Shown here piece after piece: positions 10,364-21,908 of a stretch of 64,000 bases of DNA. Made by a program: the position numbers and the translations under genes. The DNA comes from Psychrosphaera sp. B3R10 (GTDB lineage: Bacteria; Pseudomonadota; Gammaproteobacteria; Enterobacterales; Alteromonadaceae). The stretch covers positions 297,652-361,651 of the forward strand of contig NZ_JAHKQH010000007.1 of NCBI RefSeq assembly GCF_018861025.1. The letters run 5' to 3'. The stretch's first letter is position 1, and every line of letters starts with the position of its first letter. Below the pieces are notes generated by a model. It saw nothing but the letters and a program-made list of their open reading frames with translations. It made no database searches and had not been told where the DNA came from.

Positions 10364-11290
10364 CTAATCTATTAAAAATTTGCGCTTGGCTGTTGAAACG
10401 TCCAACGATATTTGCGCGATTAATTCATCTAACGAGTCGAACTTTTTTTCGTCTCGAATTTTAAAAACAGGGGTAATTTGTAACCTCTGTCCGTATATTT
10501 GTTCATCGAAGTCAAATAAGTGAACTTCTAATAATGGTTTAATTCCATTTAACGTTGGTTTATTGCCAATATTGGCAACACCTAAAATCTCTTTGTTTCC
10601 GAGCAACGCTTTAACACCAAACACGCCACGGATAGGAAGTACAGCTCGTTTAACTGCAATATTTGCAGTGGGAAAACCAAACTTACGACCATTCTTCTGG
10701 CCGTGAATCACTCGTCCTTGAAACCCAAATGCCGCCCCTAACAATTCAGACGCGCCGGAAAAGTCACTTGCTAACAACCTATTACGCACTTCTGTACTGC
10801 TGGCACGTTTATTACTAAATTTAAAGGTTTGGCTATCATCAACCGAAAAACCGAGTTCTGAAGCCATAGACTTCAATAACGTAAAGTCGCCTGTTCTTTT
10901 TTGACCAAACCTGAAGTCATCCCCAACAATAACGTGTTTAACACCCAGTTTATCAACTAACAAGTTAGCGACAAATTGCTCAGCAGTCATATCTGCAAAA
11001 GTCGAGCAAAAGCGGATGCAAATCAACCTATCGATTCCTAGAGACTTTAGCTTTTTATATTTTTCTCTAAACGTCAGTACACGAGCCGCGGCTTTATCCT
11101 GCAAAAACACTTCTTGTGGCTGAGGTTCAAAAATCATGACAGCCGACGGCACATTGTGTTGCTTAGCTACTTTTTTCAGTTTGTCGATGACGTATTGATG
11201 GCCGATATGGACACCGTCAAAATTGCCAATCGTTAAGACGCAATTTTTATGATGTTCTGACAAATTAATTAAGCCCCGAACTAACTCCAT
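10364..11290 (-). CDS. ribF: Bifunctional riboflavin kinase / FMN adenylyltransferase
   Basis: 308 residues from the ATG at 11290. A GTG nine bases upstream is also in frame, but the ATG gives the family N-terminus MELVRG. It makes FMN from riboflavin and then FAD. The N-terminal nucleotidyltransferase domain has GNFDGVHIGH at about residues 22-31. The C-terminal kinase domain has HGQKNGRKFGFPTAN. It lies upstream of ileS on the same strand, the usual gammaproteobacterial order, and about 140 bp downstream of murJ. Confidence 0.96.
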   Translation of the reverse strand: MELVRGLINLSEHHKNCVLTIGNFDGVHIGHQYVIDKLKKVAKQHNVPSAVMIFEPQPQEVFLQDKAAARVLTFREKYKKLKSLGIDRLICIRFCSTFADMTAEQFVANLLVDKLGVKHVIVGDDFRFGQKRTGDFTLLKSMASELGFSVDDSQTFKFSNKRASSTEVRNRLLASDFSGASELLGAAFGFQGRVIHGQKNGRKFGFPTANIAVKRAVLPIRGVFGVKALLGNKEILGVANIGNKPTLNGIKPLLEVHLFDFDEQIYGQRLQITPVFKIRDEKKFDSLDELIAQISLDVSTAKRKFLID

Positions 11291-11431
11291 CACCCACACT
11301 TCATAAGTTAAAAAACCGACGAATTATAACGGTATTCAACGGGTAATTACTAGCGTAGACAACGTAAATGAGGCAATTGTTTTTTAATATATCTAATTTT
11401 ATTTTGATAATTCAAAAATGTGCCATTGATG

Positions 11432-12985
11432 TTAAGAAATTAGACTGTCACTTTTTAGATGTCTGATCCGTAAGCCCAGCAAAAACAAGACTAAAAAGTA
11501 ACCAAACATAGCACATAAAACGAGTAACATCATGACACCAATGCTCGTCATAAAATGCATATCAGGGTGCCACCACATTTGGTAGAGGAGATATAAAACA
11601 ACCGACATGACAATGGTCGCAACAATCAATTTAACCACCCAAACCAAAGTATATCGGCTAATGGTATACACGCCCTGTGCAGCTAATCCACGATATAACA
11701 ATACAGCATTTAACGTTGCTGACATTGCGGTTGCAATCGCTAGGCCCACATAGCCATAAAATGGTGCCAACATAAAGTTAAAAACTATGTTGGCAATCAT
11801 TGAAATGATACCAATTCTAACCGGCGTTTTAGTGTCTTGTCTGGCAAAGTACCCAGGGGCTAATACTTTTACTGACATATAACTCAGTAACCCCGAACCA
11901 TAAGCTAATACGGCCCAATAGACTTGTTGGGCGTCAAACACTTTAAACTCACCATGGACATATAAAACATCGATAATTAGTGGGCCTAAAACCATTAACC
12001 CCGCCATGGCAGGAAACGCCATAAGCAAAACAAAGCGCAATGCCCAATCCATCGTCGCCTGAAATTGTTGAGGATCACCTGTTGTGTGCAGCCTAGATAG
12101 ACTTGGCAAAATGACAGTTGCGATCCCAATTCCAAATAACCCAAGAGGGAACTCAATTAACCGGTCGGCATAATACAGCCAACTTATTGAACCGGTGATT
12201 AAAAAGGACGCAATTACTGTATCAACCAAAGCATTTAACTGATGAACTGATACGCCTAATATCGCCGGCAACATTAACAATCTGATGCGTTTAACGTAGG
12301 GATCATTCCACCCCCACTGCGGCTTCACTAACAACCCAGAACGGTACATAAATGGCAACTGAAATAGAAACTGTGTCAATCCGCCAAAAAAGACACCTAT
12401 TGCCAATGCAAACGCGGGATCAGACACGTGATCCTTTAGTAATATGGCGCAAACAATAATTGCAATGTTCAAAAAGACCGGCGTAAATGCGGCTACGGCA
12501 AACCGATTATAGGTGTTAAGTACCGCGCCAGAAAGTGCAACAAACGTAATAAAAAACAGGTAAGGAAAGGTGATTTTTAATAATAGCGACGCCATTTCAA
12601 ACTTTTCACCGTCACCATTTAACGAGTCAATAAACCAACCCGTACCGAATACCATTACGATTATCGGTGAGGCGATAACCGCGAATAGGGTAATAAAAGT
12701 AACAATGACACCTAAGGTACCTGCGACTTTAGCAACTAATACGCGAACTTCGTCATCGCCATGTTGTTCTTTTACTTCTGTTAAAACGGGGACAAATGCC
12801 TGGGCAAAGGCCCCTTCGGCAAATAAACGGCGTAAGAAATTCGGGATCCGGTTGGCAAACAAGTAAACGTCAGCATTAACACCTGCACCTACTAATGTTG
12901 CAATCACAACATCACGAACTAAACCTAATACCCTAGAAATGAGCGTCATTAATGAAACAATGAGGCCAGATTTTAATAATGCCAA
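11432..12985 (-). CDS. murJ: Lipid II flippase MurJ (MviN family)
   Basis: 517 residues with about 14 predicted membrane helices, the typical MurJ length. It flips lipid II across the inner membrane for peptidoglycan synthesis. The N-terminal segment contains the signature SRVLGLVRDVVIATLVGAG and FRRLFAEGAFAQAFVPV. It is divergent from rpsT, which begins 187 bp away, and lies upstream of ribF, as in many gammaproteobacteria. Confidence 0.95.
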   Translation of the reverse strand: MALLKSGLIVSLMTLISRVLGLVRDVVIATLVGAGVNADVYLFANRIPNFLRRLFAEGAFAQAFVPVLTEVKEQHGDDEVRVLVAKVAGTLGVIVTFITLFAVIASPIIVMVFGTGWFIDSLNGDGEKFEMASLLLKITFPYLFFITFVALSGAVLNTYNRFAVAAFTPVFLNIAIIVCAILLKDHVSDPAFALAIGVFFGGLTQFLFQLPFMYRSGLLVKPQWGWNDPYVKRIRLLMLPAILGVSVHQLNALVDTVIASFLITGSISWLYYADRLIEFPLGLFGIGIATVILPSLSRLHTTGDPQQFQATMDWALRFVLLMAFPAMAGLMVLGPLIIDVLYVHGEFKVFDAQQVYWAVLAYGSGLLSYMSVKVLAPGYFARQDTKTPVRIGIISMIANIVFNFMLAPFYGYVGLAIATAMSATLNAVLLYRGLAAQGVYTISRYTLVWVVKLIVATIVMSVVLYLLYQMWWHPDMHFMTSIGVMMLLVLCAMFGYFLVLFLLGLRIRHLKSDSLIS

Positions 12986-13092
12986 ACGCTTAATCCTTGT
13001 TGTTCTTATTTAAATCATTACAATCGCACAGCGCCGTGAATTATACATAGTTTTCCTGTAGGACAGAATTGTTTAAATAAACTCAAAAGGGT

Positions 13093-13121
13093 TTGACAAC
13101 AGGGATAGAAACAGGCAAAAT
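13093..13121 (+). promoter_or_regulatory. Probable sigma-70 promoter of rpsT
   Basis: A consensus -35 TTGACA at 13093-13098, 17 bases, then CAAAAT at 13116-13121 as a 4/6 match to -10. A GC-rich stretch (TCGCGGCC) follows where the discriminator would lie, as in growth-rate and ppGpp-controlled promoters. The predicted start is about 45 bases before the rpsT initiation codon. Read from consensus only. Confidence 0.6.
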
Positions 13122-13172
13122 TCGCGGCCTTAAAAACCGGTTAAATCGAATTTATATTTTTAGGAGTCAGTC

Positions 13173-13433
13173 TTGGCTAACATTAAGTCTGCTAAAAAAC
13201 GTGTTATAACTTCTGAGAAGTCTCGCCAACACAATGCGAGTCGTCGTTCTATGATGCGTACGTACATGAAAAGAGTTGTTGCAGCTATTGAAGCTGGTCA
13301 GAAAGAAACTGCAGTTGAAGCATTCACAGCTTTGGTTCCAGTTTTAGATCGTTATGCAACTAAAGGTCTTATTCACAAAAACAAAGCTGCTCGCCATAAG
13401 AGCCGCTTTAATGCTCAAATTAAAGCTCTTTAA
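13173..13433 (+). CDS. rpsT: 30S ribosomal protein S20
   Basis: 86 residues, the exact family length, very basic. It binds 16S rRNA early in 30S assembly. The start codon is TTG, preceded by TAGGAGTC. Escherichia coli rpsT also uses UUG, and there the weak start is tied to autogenous control, so the same may hold here. It is a single-gene unit with its own promoter and a strong terminator, divergent from murJ. Confidence 0.97.
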   Translation: MANIKSAKKRVITSEKSRQHNASRRSMMRTYMKRVVAAIEAGQKETAVEAFTALVPVLDRYATKGLIHKNKAARHKSRFNAQIKAL

Positions 13434-13472
13434 ATAAAGACTTTTAATTTTCGCAATTTTGTGAATTTTAAA

Positions 13473-13504
13473 AATCCGGAATGGTTCGCCACTCCGGATT
13501 TTTT
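13473..13504 (+). terminator. Rho-independent terminator of rpsT
   Basis: Arms AATCCGGA (13473-13480) and TCCGGATT (13493-13500) pair. An inner TGG/CCA pair closes a TTCG tetraloop, with one A/C mismatch between the two stems. The run TTTTTT follows the right arm. Confidence 0.9.
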
Positions 13505-13636
13505 GTGTCTGTAATTCAGCCAATCAATGTTTAAAAGCGCCGTTAATCCGTCACGATAGGTGATAAACCCTTTTCAGAAAAATGATTTATCACTGTAACC
13601 TGTCCGCGTTTTTACAACAATGCAATCAATTACAAT

Positions 13637-14032
13637 TCAATAAACCATCGCTATGTTTAAGCCAGCCGCTACTAACATCATAGTATATGTCAGGATCCCG
13701 CCGACAAAACGTGGAACCGAAGTCCCTGCACTTTTACCTAACCCCAGCGCATGAAACAAGCGACCAATTAGCAAACTTAATCCCAATAAGTGCATTAGCC
13801 AACTTTCAGTTTGATTTAATTCAAGTAGCAACATTAATAACAGTGCTAATGGCACATATTCCGCAAAGTTGCCGTGTACTCGAATAGCACGATGAAGTTC
13901 ATTTTGCTTGCCATGACCAATACCCACTTGGTATTTACGTCGCATTAAAATGATCCGAAATGACAGCACTACGTACACAAATGCCAGTAATCCCGCGTAA
14001 AACGATGTAAATTGAATAAGCTCCAACTGCAT
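13637..14032 (-). CDS. MAPEG-family membrane protein
   Basis: 131 residues with four predicted membrane helices. The sequence between helices 1 and 2 (FRIILMRR, then HRAIRVHGNFAEYVPLALLL) is typical of bacterial MAPEG proteins, related to eukaryotic microsomal glutathione transferases. The substrate in bacteria is generally unknown; a role in glutathione-dependent detoxification is a family-level guess. It stands alone between the rpsT terminator and a DUF1993 gene on the same strand. Confidence 0.85.
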   Translation of the reverse strand: MQLELIQFTSFYAGLLAFVYVVLSFRIILMRRKYQVGIGHGKQNELHRAIRVHGNFAEYVPLALLLMLLLELNQTESWLMHLLGLSLLIGRLFHALGLGKSAGTSVPRFVGGILTYTMMLVAAGLNIAMVY

Positions 14033-14224
14033 AAAATGTCCAAATTAGTTATTTAAAAATTGATGATCTAAGATAAACGAATAACGTTATTGTTGGAATC
14101 TATAAACAAATACATTCCAACTTTCTTATCATATCTGATTAATCTCTATATCGCCTCTCTACTACGACAAGAAACAATTTAGCTAACCACTAAATTTGTC
14201 ACTGAATCGCTCCAGTTGAAATAG

Positions 14225-14722
14225 TTAATAAAAACTAAAGCCAACTGGGTAGCTATGTAGTCCGTCAAAATCACCTTTACTCAAAGCAACACCATGACTG
14301 CGGGCAATTGCATAAGCCATACTCGAATGGAAGTAACAATTTGGTAGGATATATTTGAGAACAAAATCTAATGGCGGTAATGAAATTTCGGAAAAACCTG
14401 CTTTTTCTGAAATATCACTCTGTAACTCCCAACCTAGCGGTAACTCCTCAACGGACAAGGCCAACATGCAATGGTCAATTTTTTCCAGGCACATTTGTTT
14501 TCCTATTCCGTTTAGAGCTAAATCGGCAACCGGTTTACCGACTAAAGGCAACATACCACGTAAAGTAAAATTAGCTGCAATTTGAACTTGTGCACCTAAA
14601 GGCGCCATGTCAGGGGCAAGTGATTGTTCAAACAAGGGGGCAGGTATCTTAGAAACAACAGATTTTAGATTCACCAATACATTAATTAATATCGATTTAA
14701 CGTCCATATACAATTCCTGCAA
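14225..14722 (-). CDS. DUF1993-family protein
   Basis: 165 residues; an ATG six codons in (14707) is an alternative start. The segment SLAPDMAPLGAQVQIAAN, the LPLGW region and the C-terminal FHSSMAYAIARSHGVALSKGDFDG match what I recall of the DUF1993 family, a helical-bundle group related to DinB/YfiT-like proteins. No biochemical role is established. It is cytoplasmic, with no signal peptide. It is separated from the upstream adk gene by a terminator, so it is probably expressed on its own. Confidence 0.75.
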   Translation of the reverse strand: MQELYMDVKSILINVLVNLKSVVSKIPAPLFEQSLAPDMAPLGAQVQIAANFTLRGMLPLVGKPVADLALNGIGKQMCLEKIDHCMLALSVEELPLGWELQSDISEKAGFSEISLPPLDFVLKYILPNCYFHSSMAYAIARSHGVALSKGDFDGLHSYPVGFSFY

Positions 14723-14748
14723 AGCTACATTATTAAATATTTACCATC

Positions 14749-14777
14749 AAAAAAGCCCGCATAAAATGCAGGCTTTT
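14749..14777 (-). terminator. Terminator downstream of adk
   Basis: Arms AAAAGCC (14751-14757) and GGCTTTT (14771-14777) with an inner GCA/TGC pair and one mismatch. On the minus strand the hairpin is followed by six T. It lies directly between the adk stop and the DUF1993 gene. Confidence 0.85.
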
Positions 14778-14797
14778 CATATTAAACAACAGTGTTA

Positions 14798-15931
<1,134 letters not shown>

Positions 15932-15953
15932 AAAAAAGGGAGCCTAAGCTCCC
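15932..15953 (-). terminator. Terminator downstream of htpG
   Basis: GGGAGC (15938-15943), loop CTAA, GCTCCC (15948-15953). On the minus strand a TTTTTT tract follows. It sits 22 bases past the htpG stop. Confidence 0.9.
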
Positions 15954-15974
15954 TTCCCTAATTTAATATTGGCA

Positions 15975-17903
15975 TTATTTAGTTAATGACAACATTAGGC
16001 TATTCATGCGTTTTACAAAAGTACTTGGGTCACTAATAGTGCCGCGCTCTGCAAGTGTTGCTTGGTCTAATAACACTTCAACCCACTGCTTAAACTGCGC
16101 TTCATCCTGCACTTGGTCAATATGTTTCACTAATTCGTGCTCCATATTCACTTCAAATACTGGTTTAACGTCTGGCACAGGCTGTCCCATTTGTTTCATC
16201 AAATCAATCATTTGAGGGCTCATATCTGAGTTCCCTGTAACGATACACGCCGGTGAATCTGTTAAGCGATGTGAAACCTTAACTTCTTTAACTCGGTCGC
16301 TGATAACGCCTTGGAAACGCTCAATTGAAGTCGCAAATTCTTTATCTGCATCTTCCTGCGCTTTTTTCGCTTCTTCGTCTTCTAAGTCACCTAAATCAAG
16401 ATCACCGCGAGTGACTGAAACAAGCTGTTTACCATCAAATTCAGTTAAGTGAGACATCAACCACTCGTCAATGCGGTCATACATAAGTACAACTTCAATG
16501 CCTTTCTTACGGAATATTTCAAGTGCTGGGTTATTCGCAGCTGCTTCGTATGTGTCCGCAACTAAGTAATAAATCTTGTCTTGGCCTTCTTTTGCACGCT
16601 CAAGGTATTCTGGGAAAGAAACACTTTGAGTCCCATCTTCATTATGAGTAGATGCAAAACGCAATAATTTGGCGATTGCTTCTTTGTTCCCCATATCCTC
16701 AGCCGGACCTTCTTTCAGAACCTGACCAAATTCATCCCAAAACATTTGATAATTTTCTTTATCATTTTTACCCATGCGATCTAACATTTTCAAAACGCGA
16801 GTAGTACAACCCTTACGTAACGTCTGGGTAACTTTGTTGTCTTGTAAAATTTCGCGCGATACGTTTAATGGCAAATCATTTGAGTCAACTAGACCCTTTA
16901 CAAAACGTAAGTACGTTGGCATAAACTGCTCAGCATCATCCATGATAAATACACGTTGAACGTATAATTTAAGACCACGTTGTTTATCACGATTCCACAA
17001 ATCGAATGGGGCTTTTTTAGGAATATAAAGTAATGAAGTATATTCGCTCTTACCTTCAACTTTATTATGAGCCCACGTTAGCGGGTCTTCAAAGTCATGA
17101 CTGATATGTTTGTAAAACTCTTGATACTCAGCGTCTTCAAGCTCTGATTTATCGCGAGTCCAAAGCGCATCCGCTTTGTTGATAACTTCCCATTCACCCT
17201 CAACCGCTTCAATTTTTTCGCCATCTTCACCTTCAGATTCAGGCGTACCTTCTTTCCACATCTCAACCGGTGTTGCGATATGATCAGAGTATTTTTTAAT
17301 GATAGAACGAAGTTTAAAGTCGCTAGCAAATTCTTTTTCTTCGTCGCTTAGGAAAAGCGTAATTTCAGTACCGCGAGTCGATTTTTCAATTTGTTCAATT
17401 GTATAATCGCCTTCGCCTTCACTTGTCCATTCAACCCCTTGAGATACATCGTCACCAGCTTTACGAGAACGTACAACAACTTTTTTGGCTACGATAAATG
17501 CAGAGTAAAAACCAACACCAAATTGACCAATCAATTGTGAATCTTTCGCTTGGTCACCAGTCAGGTTTTTGAAGAAGTCTGCGGTGCCAGATTTAGCAAT
17601 CGTACCTAAATGCTCTGTCGCATCGTCAGCATTCATACCGATGCCGTTATCTTCTATCGTTACCGTGTTCTTTTCTTCATCAAAAGATACGCGAATTTTC
17701 AATTCACCGTCATTTTCATACAACGCGTTATTTGAAAGTGCTGCAAAACGAAGTTTGTCAGATGCATCCGCCGCGTTTGAAATAAGTTCACGTAAGAAGA
17801 TCTCTTTATTTGAATATAAAGAGTGGATCATCAGTTGTAATAGTTGTTTTACTTCGGTTTGAAAACCGTGGGTTTGTTTACCTTGAGTGGCCGCTTCCGA
17901 CAT
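15975..17903 (-). CDS. htpG: Molecular chaperone HtpG (Hsp90)
   Basis: 642 residues from the ATG at 17903, which follows CAGGAGAC; an in-frame start at 17930 has no such site. It is a dimeric ATP-dependent chaperone in the cytoplasm. The GHKL ATPase motifs are visible in order: [29 protein letters not shown] and [12 protein letters not shown] middle domain and C-terminal dimerisation domain follow, at full family length. A heat-shock-type promoter lies just upstream. Neighbours recR and adk are conserved partners in gene order. Confidence 0.98.
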   Translation of the reverse strand: MSEAATQGKQTHGFQTEVKQLLQLMIHSLYSNKEIFLRELISNAADASDKLRFAALSNNALYENDGELKIRVSFDEEKNTVTIEDNGIGMNADDATEHLGTIAKSGTADFFKNLTGDQAKDSQLIGQFGVGFYSAFIVAKKVVVRSRKAGDDVSQGVEWTSEGEGDYTIEQIEKSTRGTEITLFLSDEEKEFASDFKLRSIIKKYSDHIATPVEMWKEGTPESEGEDGEKIEAVEGEWEVINKADALWTRDKSELEDAEYQEFYKHISHDFEDPLTWAHNKVEGKSEYTSLLYIPKKAPFDLWNRDKQRGLKLYVQRVFIMDDAEQFMPTYLRFVKGLVDSNDLPLNVSREILQDNKVTQTLRKGCTTRVLKMLDRMGKNDKENYQMFWDEFGQVLKEGPAEDMGNKEAIAKLLRFASTHNEDGTQSVSFPEYLERAKEGQDKIYYLVADTYEAAANNPALEIFRKKGIEVVLMYDRIDEWLMSHLTEFDGKQLVSVTRGDLDLGDLEDEEAKKAQEDADKEFATSIERFQGVISDRVKEVKVSHRLTDSPACIVTGNSDMSPQMIDLMKQMGQPVPDVKPVFEVNMEHELVKHIDQVQDEAQFKQWVEVLLDQATLAERGTISDPSTFVKRMNSLMLSLTK

Positions 17904-17949
17904 AGTCAAGTCTCCTGTTTGCTTGTACAAATAAAATTAACTGGAGTGT

Positions 17950-17977
17950 AAATAGGTACAAAAGGAGATAATTCAAG
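17950..17977 (-). promoter_or_regulatory. Sigma-32-like heat-shock promoter of htpG
   Basis: On the minus strand the sequence reads CCCTTGAA, 15 bases, then CCTATTTA. This resembles the sigma-32 pattern CTTGAA and CCCCATNT with a normal spacing. It lies 47-74 bases before the htpG start. htpG is a known heat-shock gene in related bacteria. Confidence 0.6.
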
Positions 17978-18047
17978 GGTATTGGAAAACTTTAACCAAC
18001 CTAAATTTAAATCAAAGGCTGGTTAATGTTGATATTCTATACGGTAA

Positions 18048-18644
18048 TTAAAGTAATTGACGTCCCATCAAAGCATGACTAATGGTTGTGTTGTCGACCA
18101 TTTCAAGTTCACCGCCAACCGGTATCCCATGAGCGATACGGCTTATCGGCAAATTAAGACCACGACAAATATCCACAATAAAATGTGCGGTTGCTTCTCC
18201 CTCAACACTCGGGTTCAATGCCAAAATCACTTCTTTATATCCATGTGTCTCAAGTTGTTTTTGTAATTCAAATAGCCCCAACTCGGACGGCCCAACCCCA
18301 TCAATTGGCGATAAACAGCCATGTAATACAAAATAACGTCCAGAATATTGACCACTTTGCTCAACGGCTAACAAATTCGCCGCTGTTTCAACAACACAAA
18401 TTGATTCTGCTTCTAGTCGTTTGGGATTATTACAGAGCTCGCATATATCATGCTCAGTATAATCGCGACATGACTGACATTGACCAATATCAACCATTGC
18501 TTTCGCTAACGTTTGGGCTAAATCGGCACCGGCCTGTCTTTTACGTTGTAAAAGATGATAAGCCATTCTTTGGGCCGTTTTATTACCAACGCCAGGTAAA
18601 CACTGCAGCTGGTCGATCAATAAATCCAATAAGGAATTCCGCAT
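18048..18644 (-). CDS. recR: Recombination mediator RecR
   Basis: 198 residues. It forms a ring clamp and, with RecO (and RecF), loads RecA on SSB-coated gaps. The N-terminal helix-hairpin-helix LPGVGNKTAQRMAYHLL is followed by the four-cysteine zinc site C56, C59, C68, C71 and a Toprim domain starting ICVVET. The usual upstream partners dnaX and ybaB are not adjacent; a divergent gene begins 285 bp away. Confidence 0.97.
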   Translation of the reverse strand: MRNSLLDLLIDQLQCLPGVGNKTAQRMAYHLLQRKRQAGADLAQTLAKAMVDIGQCQSCRDYTEHDICELCNNPKRLEAESICVVETAANLLAVEQSGQYSGRYFVLHGCLSPIDGVGPSELGLFELQKQLETHGYKEVILALNPSVEGEATAHFIVDICRGLNLPISRIAHGIPVGGELEMVDNTTISHALMGRQLL

Positions 18645-18929
18645 TTCACTTCTCTCAAAAAATCAAACGTATACAGCTTGATGAATAATAACGTGACGAT
18701 TAGTTGCAATGATACAACGTGTTTTCCTTAACCCCAACTCAACTTTTAGCTAAGTACGTATTTCTATCTCAAGAACAAATATTTCAAATTATTTAGTATT
18801 GGATACAAACAGTTGGTTCATCCAGATTTAGAAGGATGACAACACGAAGTTTTGTTTGTTATTTTAACAATAGGTTTTTTTTGAAATCTGCATTAATATT
18901 AAATTTACCTACCGCAAATTGTTAAGATT

Positions 18930-19754
18930 ATGGTGAACAAAAAAATTGCAGTATTTTTTACTATCATCAATCTACTTTGGCTACCGACAAGTTCGCTAGC
19001 TGAAATTAAGACGGTTGGTCCACAATCGAGTCATGACGCAAGTCATGATTATTTTATCAGCCTATTGAAATTGGCACTTGCCGAATCAGGACACAGTGAC
19101 ACATTAAAAATCATCGACCACCAAGGTGAAGCAAGGGCGTTGCAGCTGCTGCGAGATACCGACTTGTACGACATTTTGTGGACAGGTCAAAGCATTGAAC
19201 GTGATAAAATGTTGCTTAAAATTCCAGTTCCGTTGTTTTTAGGTGGATTAGGGATCCGAGGCTCTATTATAAAAAAAGACTTCCTTAATGCCTTCAACCA
19301 AACAAAACATATCGTCCAATTAAAAAAATACATTGCATGCCAAGGTCACCACTGGCCGGATGCCAACAAACTAGAAGCCGTTGGGATAAACGTGATCCAC
19401 GTTATTAACTTTGATTCTATGATGAAGATGGTCAGTTTAGGGCGTTGCGACTTTTTACCGCTCAGCATCTTCGAAGGTGAAGGCGAGTTGTTAAAAGTAA
19501 AAGAAATGTACCCAAACCTTACATTTAGTACCAAAGTTTTATTTCATTATGATCAAAAAATGTATTTCTACGTAAAAAGTTCAAATCCAGAATTAGCGCA
19601 ACAAGTTCAATCGGGATTAAAAGCCATGATCGATAGCGGAAGATTTTTGCAATTTATGCAGAATCATCCCCTCACTAAATCGGCATTTCCTTTGTCTAAA
19701 TATGCAGAGTCTACAAAATTCCCATTAGATGATTCAGAACTGACCCTTTTCTAA
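18930..19754 (+). CDS. Periplasmic solute-binding protein, family 3-like
   Basis: 274 residues with a signal peptide ending near residue 24 (SSLAEIK). The body shows a periplasmic binding protein type II fold pattern: an early ligand lobe, a segment LGGLGIRGSIIKK, and a second lobe ending VQSGLKAMIDSGRFLQFM, as in bacterial extracellular solute-binding family 3 proteins. No permease or ATPase is adjacent, so it may act as a sensor-type or orphan binding protein. The ligand cannot be told. It is convergent with the RecQ gene. Confidence 0.65.
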   Translation: MVNKKIAVFFTIINLLWLPTSSLAEIKTVGPQSSHDASHDYFISLLKLALAESGHSDTLKIIDHQGEARALQLLRDTDLYDILWTGQSIERDKMLLKIPVPLFLGGLGIRGSIIKKDFLNAFNQTKHIVQLKKYIACQGHHWPDANKLEAVGINVIHVINFDSMMKMVSLGRCDFLPLSIFEGEGELLKVKEMYPNLTFSTKVLFHYDQKMYFYVKSSNPELAQQVQSGLKAMIDSGRFLQFMQNHPLTKSAFPLSKYAESTKFPLDDSELTLF

Positions 19755-19862
19755 TCAACAACGCTAAACCAACTGTTAAATCTCACACCTAAAACACACA
19801 TCTAATCTTATCAAACAACACGTCGGTAATTACCATAACGCTATTTGGTTACTAACACCGCT

Positions 19863-21908
19863 TTAGTCAGACAAAATGAGTCTTGAAATCGACAATATTT
19901 CCGAAAACGAATTATTTTCCAACCGTGCAAAGTTGTCTATTTTTCTAGCTTTAAGCCGAGTGAATAAAGGCACGCTAATGCCACACAAAAATTTAGTCAG
20001 AAGTTCCGCCGACGGTAACTTAAATTGATCTGCCTGGTAGCTTGTTAAAAATGGTTTACTCAATTCTTTTAATGTTTCACTAGAAGGTAAATCCGGGGTT
20101 GAACATTGAGGATAATGCACAATGTTTCCATGACATACACTGCAATGACCACAATGACTTGGCGCTGCTTTATCACCAAAATATAACGACAATTGATTAC
20201 TCAAACATTGTGGACGTTCAAATAACTTCAACATGTTGTGGATCCGAGCCACTTCGACATCCTGCTTTTGTACAAAGGTATCGGTGAGTTCTTTTGCGAC
20301 TTTGGCGACAAAAAACGTGTTATCAGAAACATCGAACACTTCTGTCATTTGTTTTGCTTCGAGCTCAACCCAACCTTTATCTGAAAAATACTCCAATGCC
20401 GTTATCACTCGGCCTCGTTGGGCTCCGTTACCATTGTGATTGTATTGTTCAAAAATATTATCAAAGTTAAGTTGCCACCAGATTTTTTTCTTGTCTGACG
20501 CGTCAAAAATAGCGCGTACAAATTCAAGACGTTCGCCATTAAACGCAGCTTCAATGACATCCATTGCCACCAGCAATTTAAAACGATACTCCGCAAAATA
20601 ACTGTACTTCGGCTTAATAATGCCGCGCATTTCAAGGTAAACCATAAGCGTCTTTAAACTCAATTGACGAATATTACACTCCTGGGACAATCGATAAAGC
20701 TGCACATGCCACTCGTTTAACGGTTCCGTGTTAGATTGGCTTTGTATGTCTTGCAGCACAAAGTGAATATCCTGCAGTTCAGGTGTATCGCCATATACAA
20801 AATTTTCTAATACATTCAAACGTTCTTTGTTTACTATAGTTAAACAATCAGAGACGTTACCGTCGCGCCCGGCACGACCAATTTCCTGAGAATAGTTTTC
20901 AATTGATTTAGGTAAATCAAAATGGATAACATTTCGAATATTCGATTTATCCACCCCCATTCCAAATGCAATGGTCGCGACGATAATATCGACTTTATCG
21001 TCCATAAATGCATTTTGAATAGTGCTTCGTAAGTCACTGGCTAAACCGGCATGATATGCAACAGCGTTAAAGCCATCGTGTTTTAATTTAGTTGCTAAAT
21101 CTTCCGCGTTTTTCTGCAAAGTAACATAAATAATTGTCGGACACGCATGAGAGCCCTGTGCACCCATTACGTTATTGGCGGCTGAATTATTGGCGTCAGC
21201 CTCACGATATTGATTCGCTATTGGCTTAAATCGTGCGGATTTAGATAAATAATCAACAATAAAATCGTACTTTTGCGCTTCGGGCATGGCTTTAATATTA
21301 AGATGCAAATTTGGCCGATAAAAACCCGTTGTTTGTATGTCCTGTGGTGCGATATTAAATTTATTTGCCATGTCTTCTATTACAACGGGAGTGGCCGTTG
21401 CGGTGAGCAGTAACGTTTGAGTAATGCCAAACTCAGCTTGGTAAGATGGTAACTTCAAATAGTCAGGCCTAAAATTATGACCCCATTCCGAAATACAATG
21501 AGCTTCGTCTATTACAAGTAACGAAATAGGAATGTTTTTAATGGATTGCCTAAAACGTTCATTTTTAAAACGCTCTACCGCCACCATTAATACTTTTGTT
21601 TTTCCAGCACGCAGGTCGGCCCAAATTGCCTTAGTTTCATTAAAAGTTAAACTTGAGTCTAATGCGGCGGCGGGGATATGTTTAGATTGTAAGAATGACA
21701 ATTGATCCTTCATTAATGCCACCAGCGGTGAAACCACTAAGGTTAAATTAGGTAACATTAGTGCCGGTAATTGATAACAAAGTGACTTACCGGATCCAGT
21801 AGGAAATATAGCAGCTGCAGAGCGGCCACTAAGTACCGATTTAACAGTTTCTTCCTGCCCTTTTCGAAAAGAGTCAAATCCAAAATATTGTTTTAATTGC
21901 GCCTGCAT
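19863..21908 (-). CDS. recQ: RecQ-family ATP-dependent DNA helicase
   Basis: 681 residues from the ATG at 21908; a GTG at 21917 is also in frame. It is a 3'-5' DNA helicase of superfamily 2. Motif I is FPTGSGKS, motif II is DEAH in VIDEAHCISEWGHNFRPDY, and motif VI is QEIGRAGRDG. A C-terminal zinc cluster (C-x-C-like CGHCSVC) follows. An insert of about 25 residues rich in Asn/Ala separates the two RecA lobes at about residues 230-256. No clear HRDC domain is seen; the last 80 residues look like a short helical tail. It could be the genome's main RecQ or a paralogue. Confidence 0.88.
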   Translation of the reverse strand: MQAQLKQYFGFDSFRKGQEETVKSVLSGRSAAAIFPTGSGKSLCYQLPALMLPNLTLVVSPLVALMKDQLSFLQSKHIPAAALDSSLTFNETKAIWADLRAGKTKVLMVAVERFKNERFRQSIKNIPISLLVIDEAHCISEWGHNFRPDYLKLPSYQAEFGITQTLLLTATATPVVIEDMANKFNIAPQDIQTTGFYRPNLHLNIKAMPEAQKYDFIVDYLSKSARFKPIANQYREADANNSAANNVMGAQGSHACPTIIYVTLQKNAEDLATKLKHDGFNAVAYHAGLASDLRSTIQNAFMDDKVDIIVATIAFGMGVDKSNIRNVIHFDLPKSIENYSQEIGRAGRDGNVSDCLTIVNKERLNVLENFVYGDTPELQDIHFVLQDIQSQSNTEPLNEWHVQLYRLSQECNIRQLSLKTLMVYLEMRGIIKPKYSYFAEYRFKLLVAMDVIEAAFNGERLEFVRAIFDASDKKKIWWQLNFDNIFEQYNHNGNGAQRGRVITALEYFSDKGWVELEAKQMTEVFDVSDNTFFVAKVAKELTDTFVQKQDVEVARIHNMLKLFERPQCLSNQLSLYFGDKAAPSHCGHCSVCHGNIVHYPQCSTPDLPSSETLKELSKPFLTSYQADQFKLPSAELLTKFLCGISVPLFTRLKARKIDNFARLENNSFSEILSISRLILSD

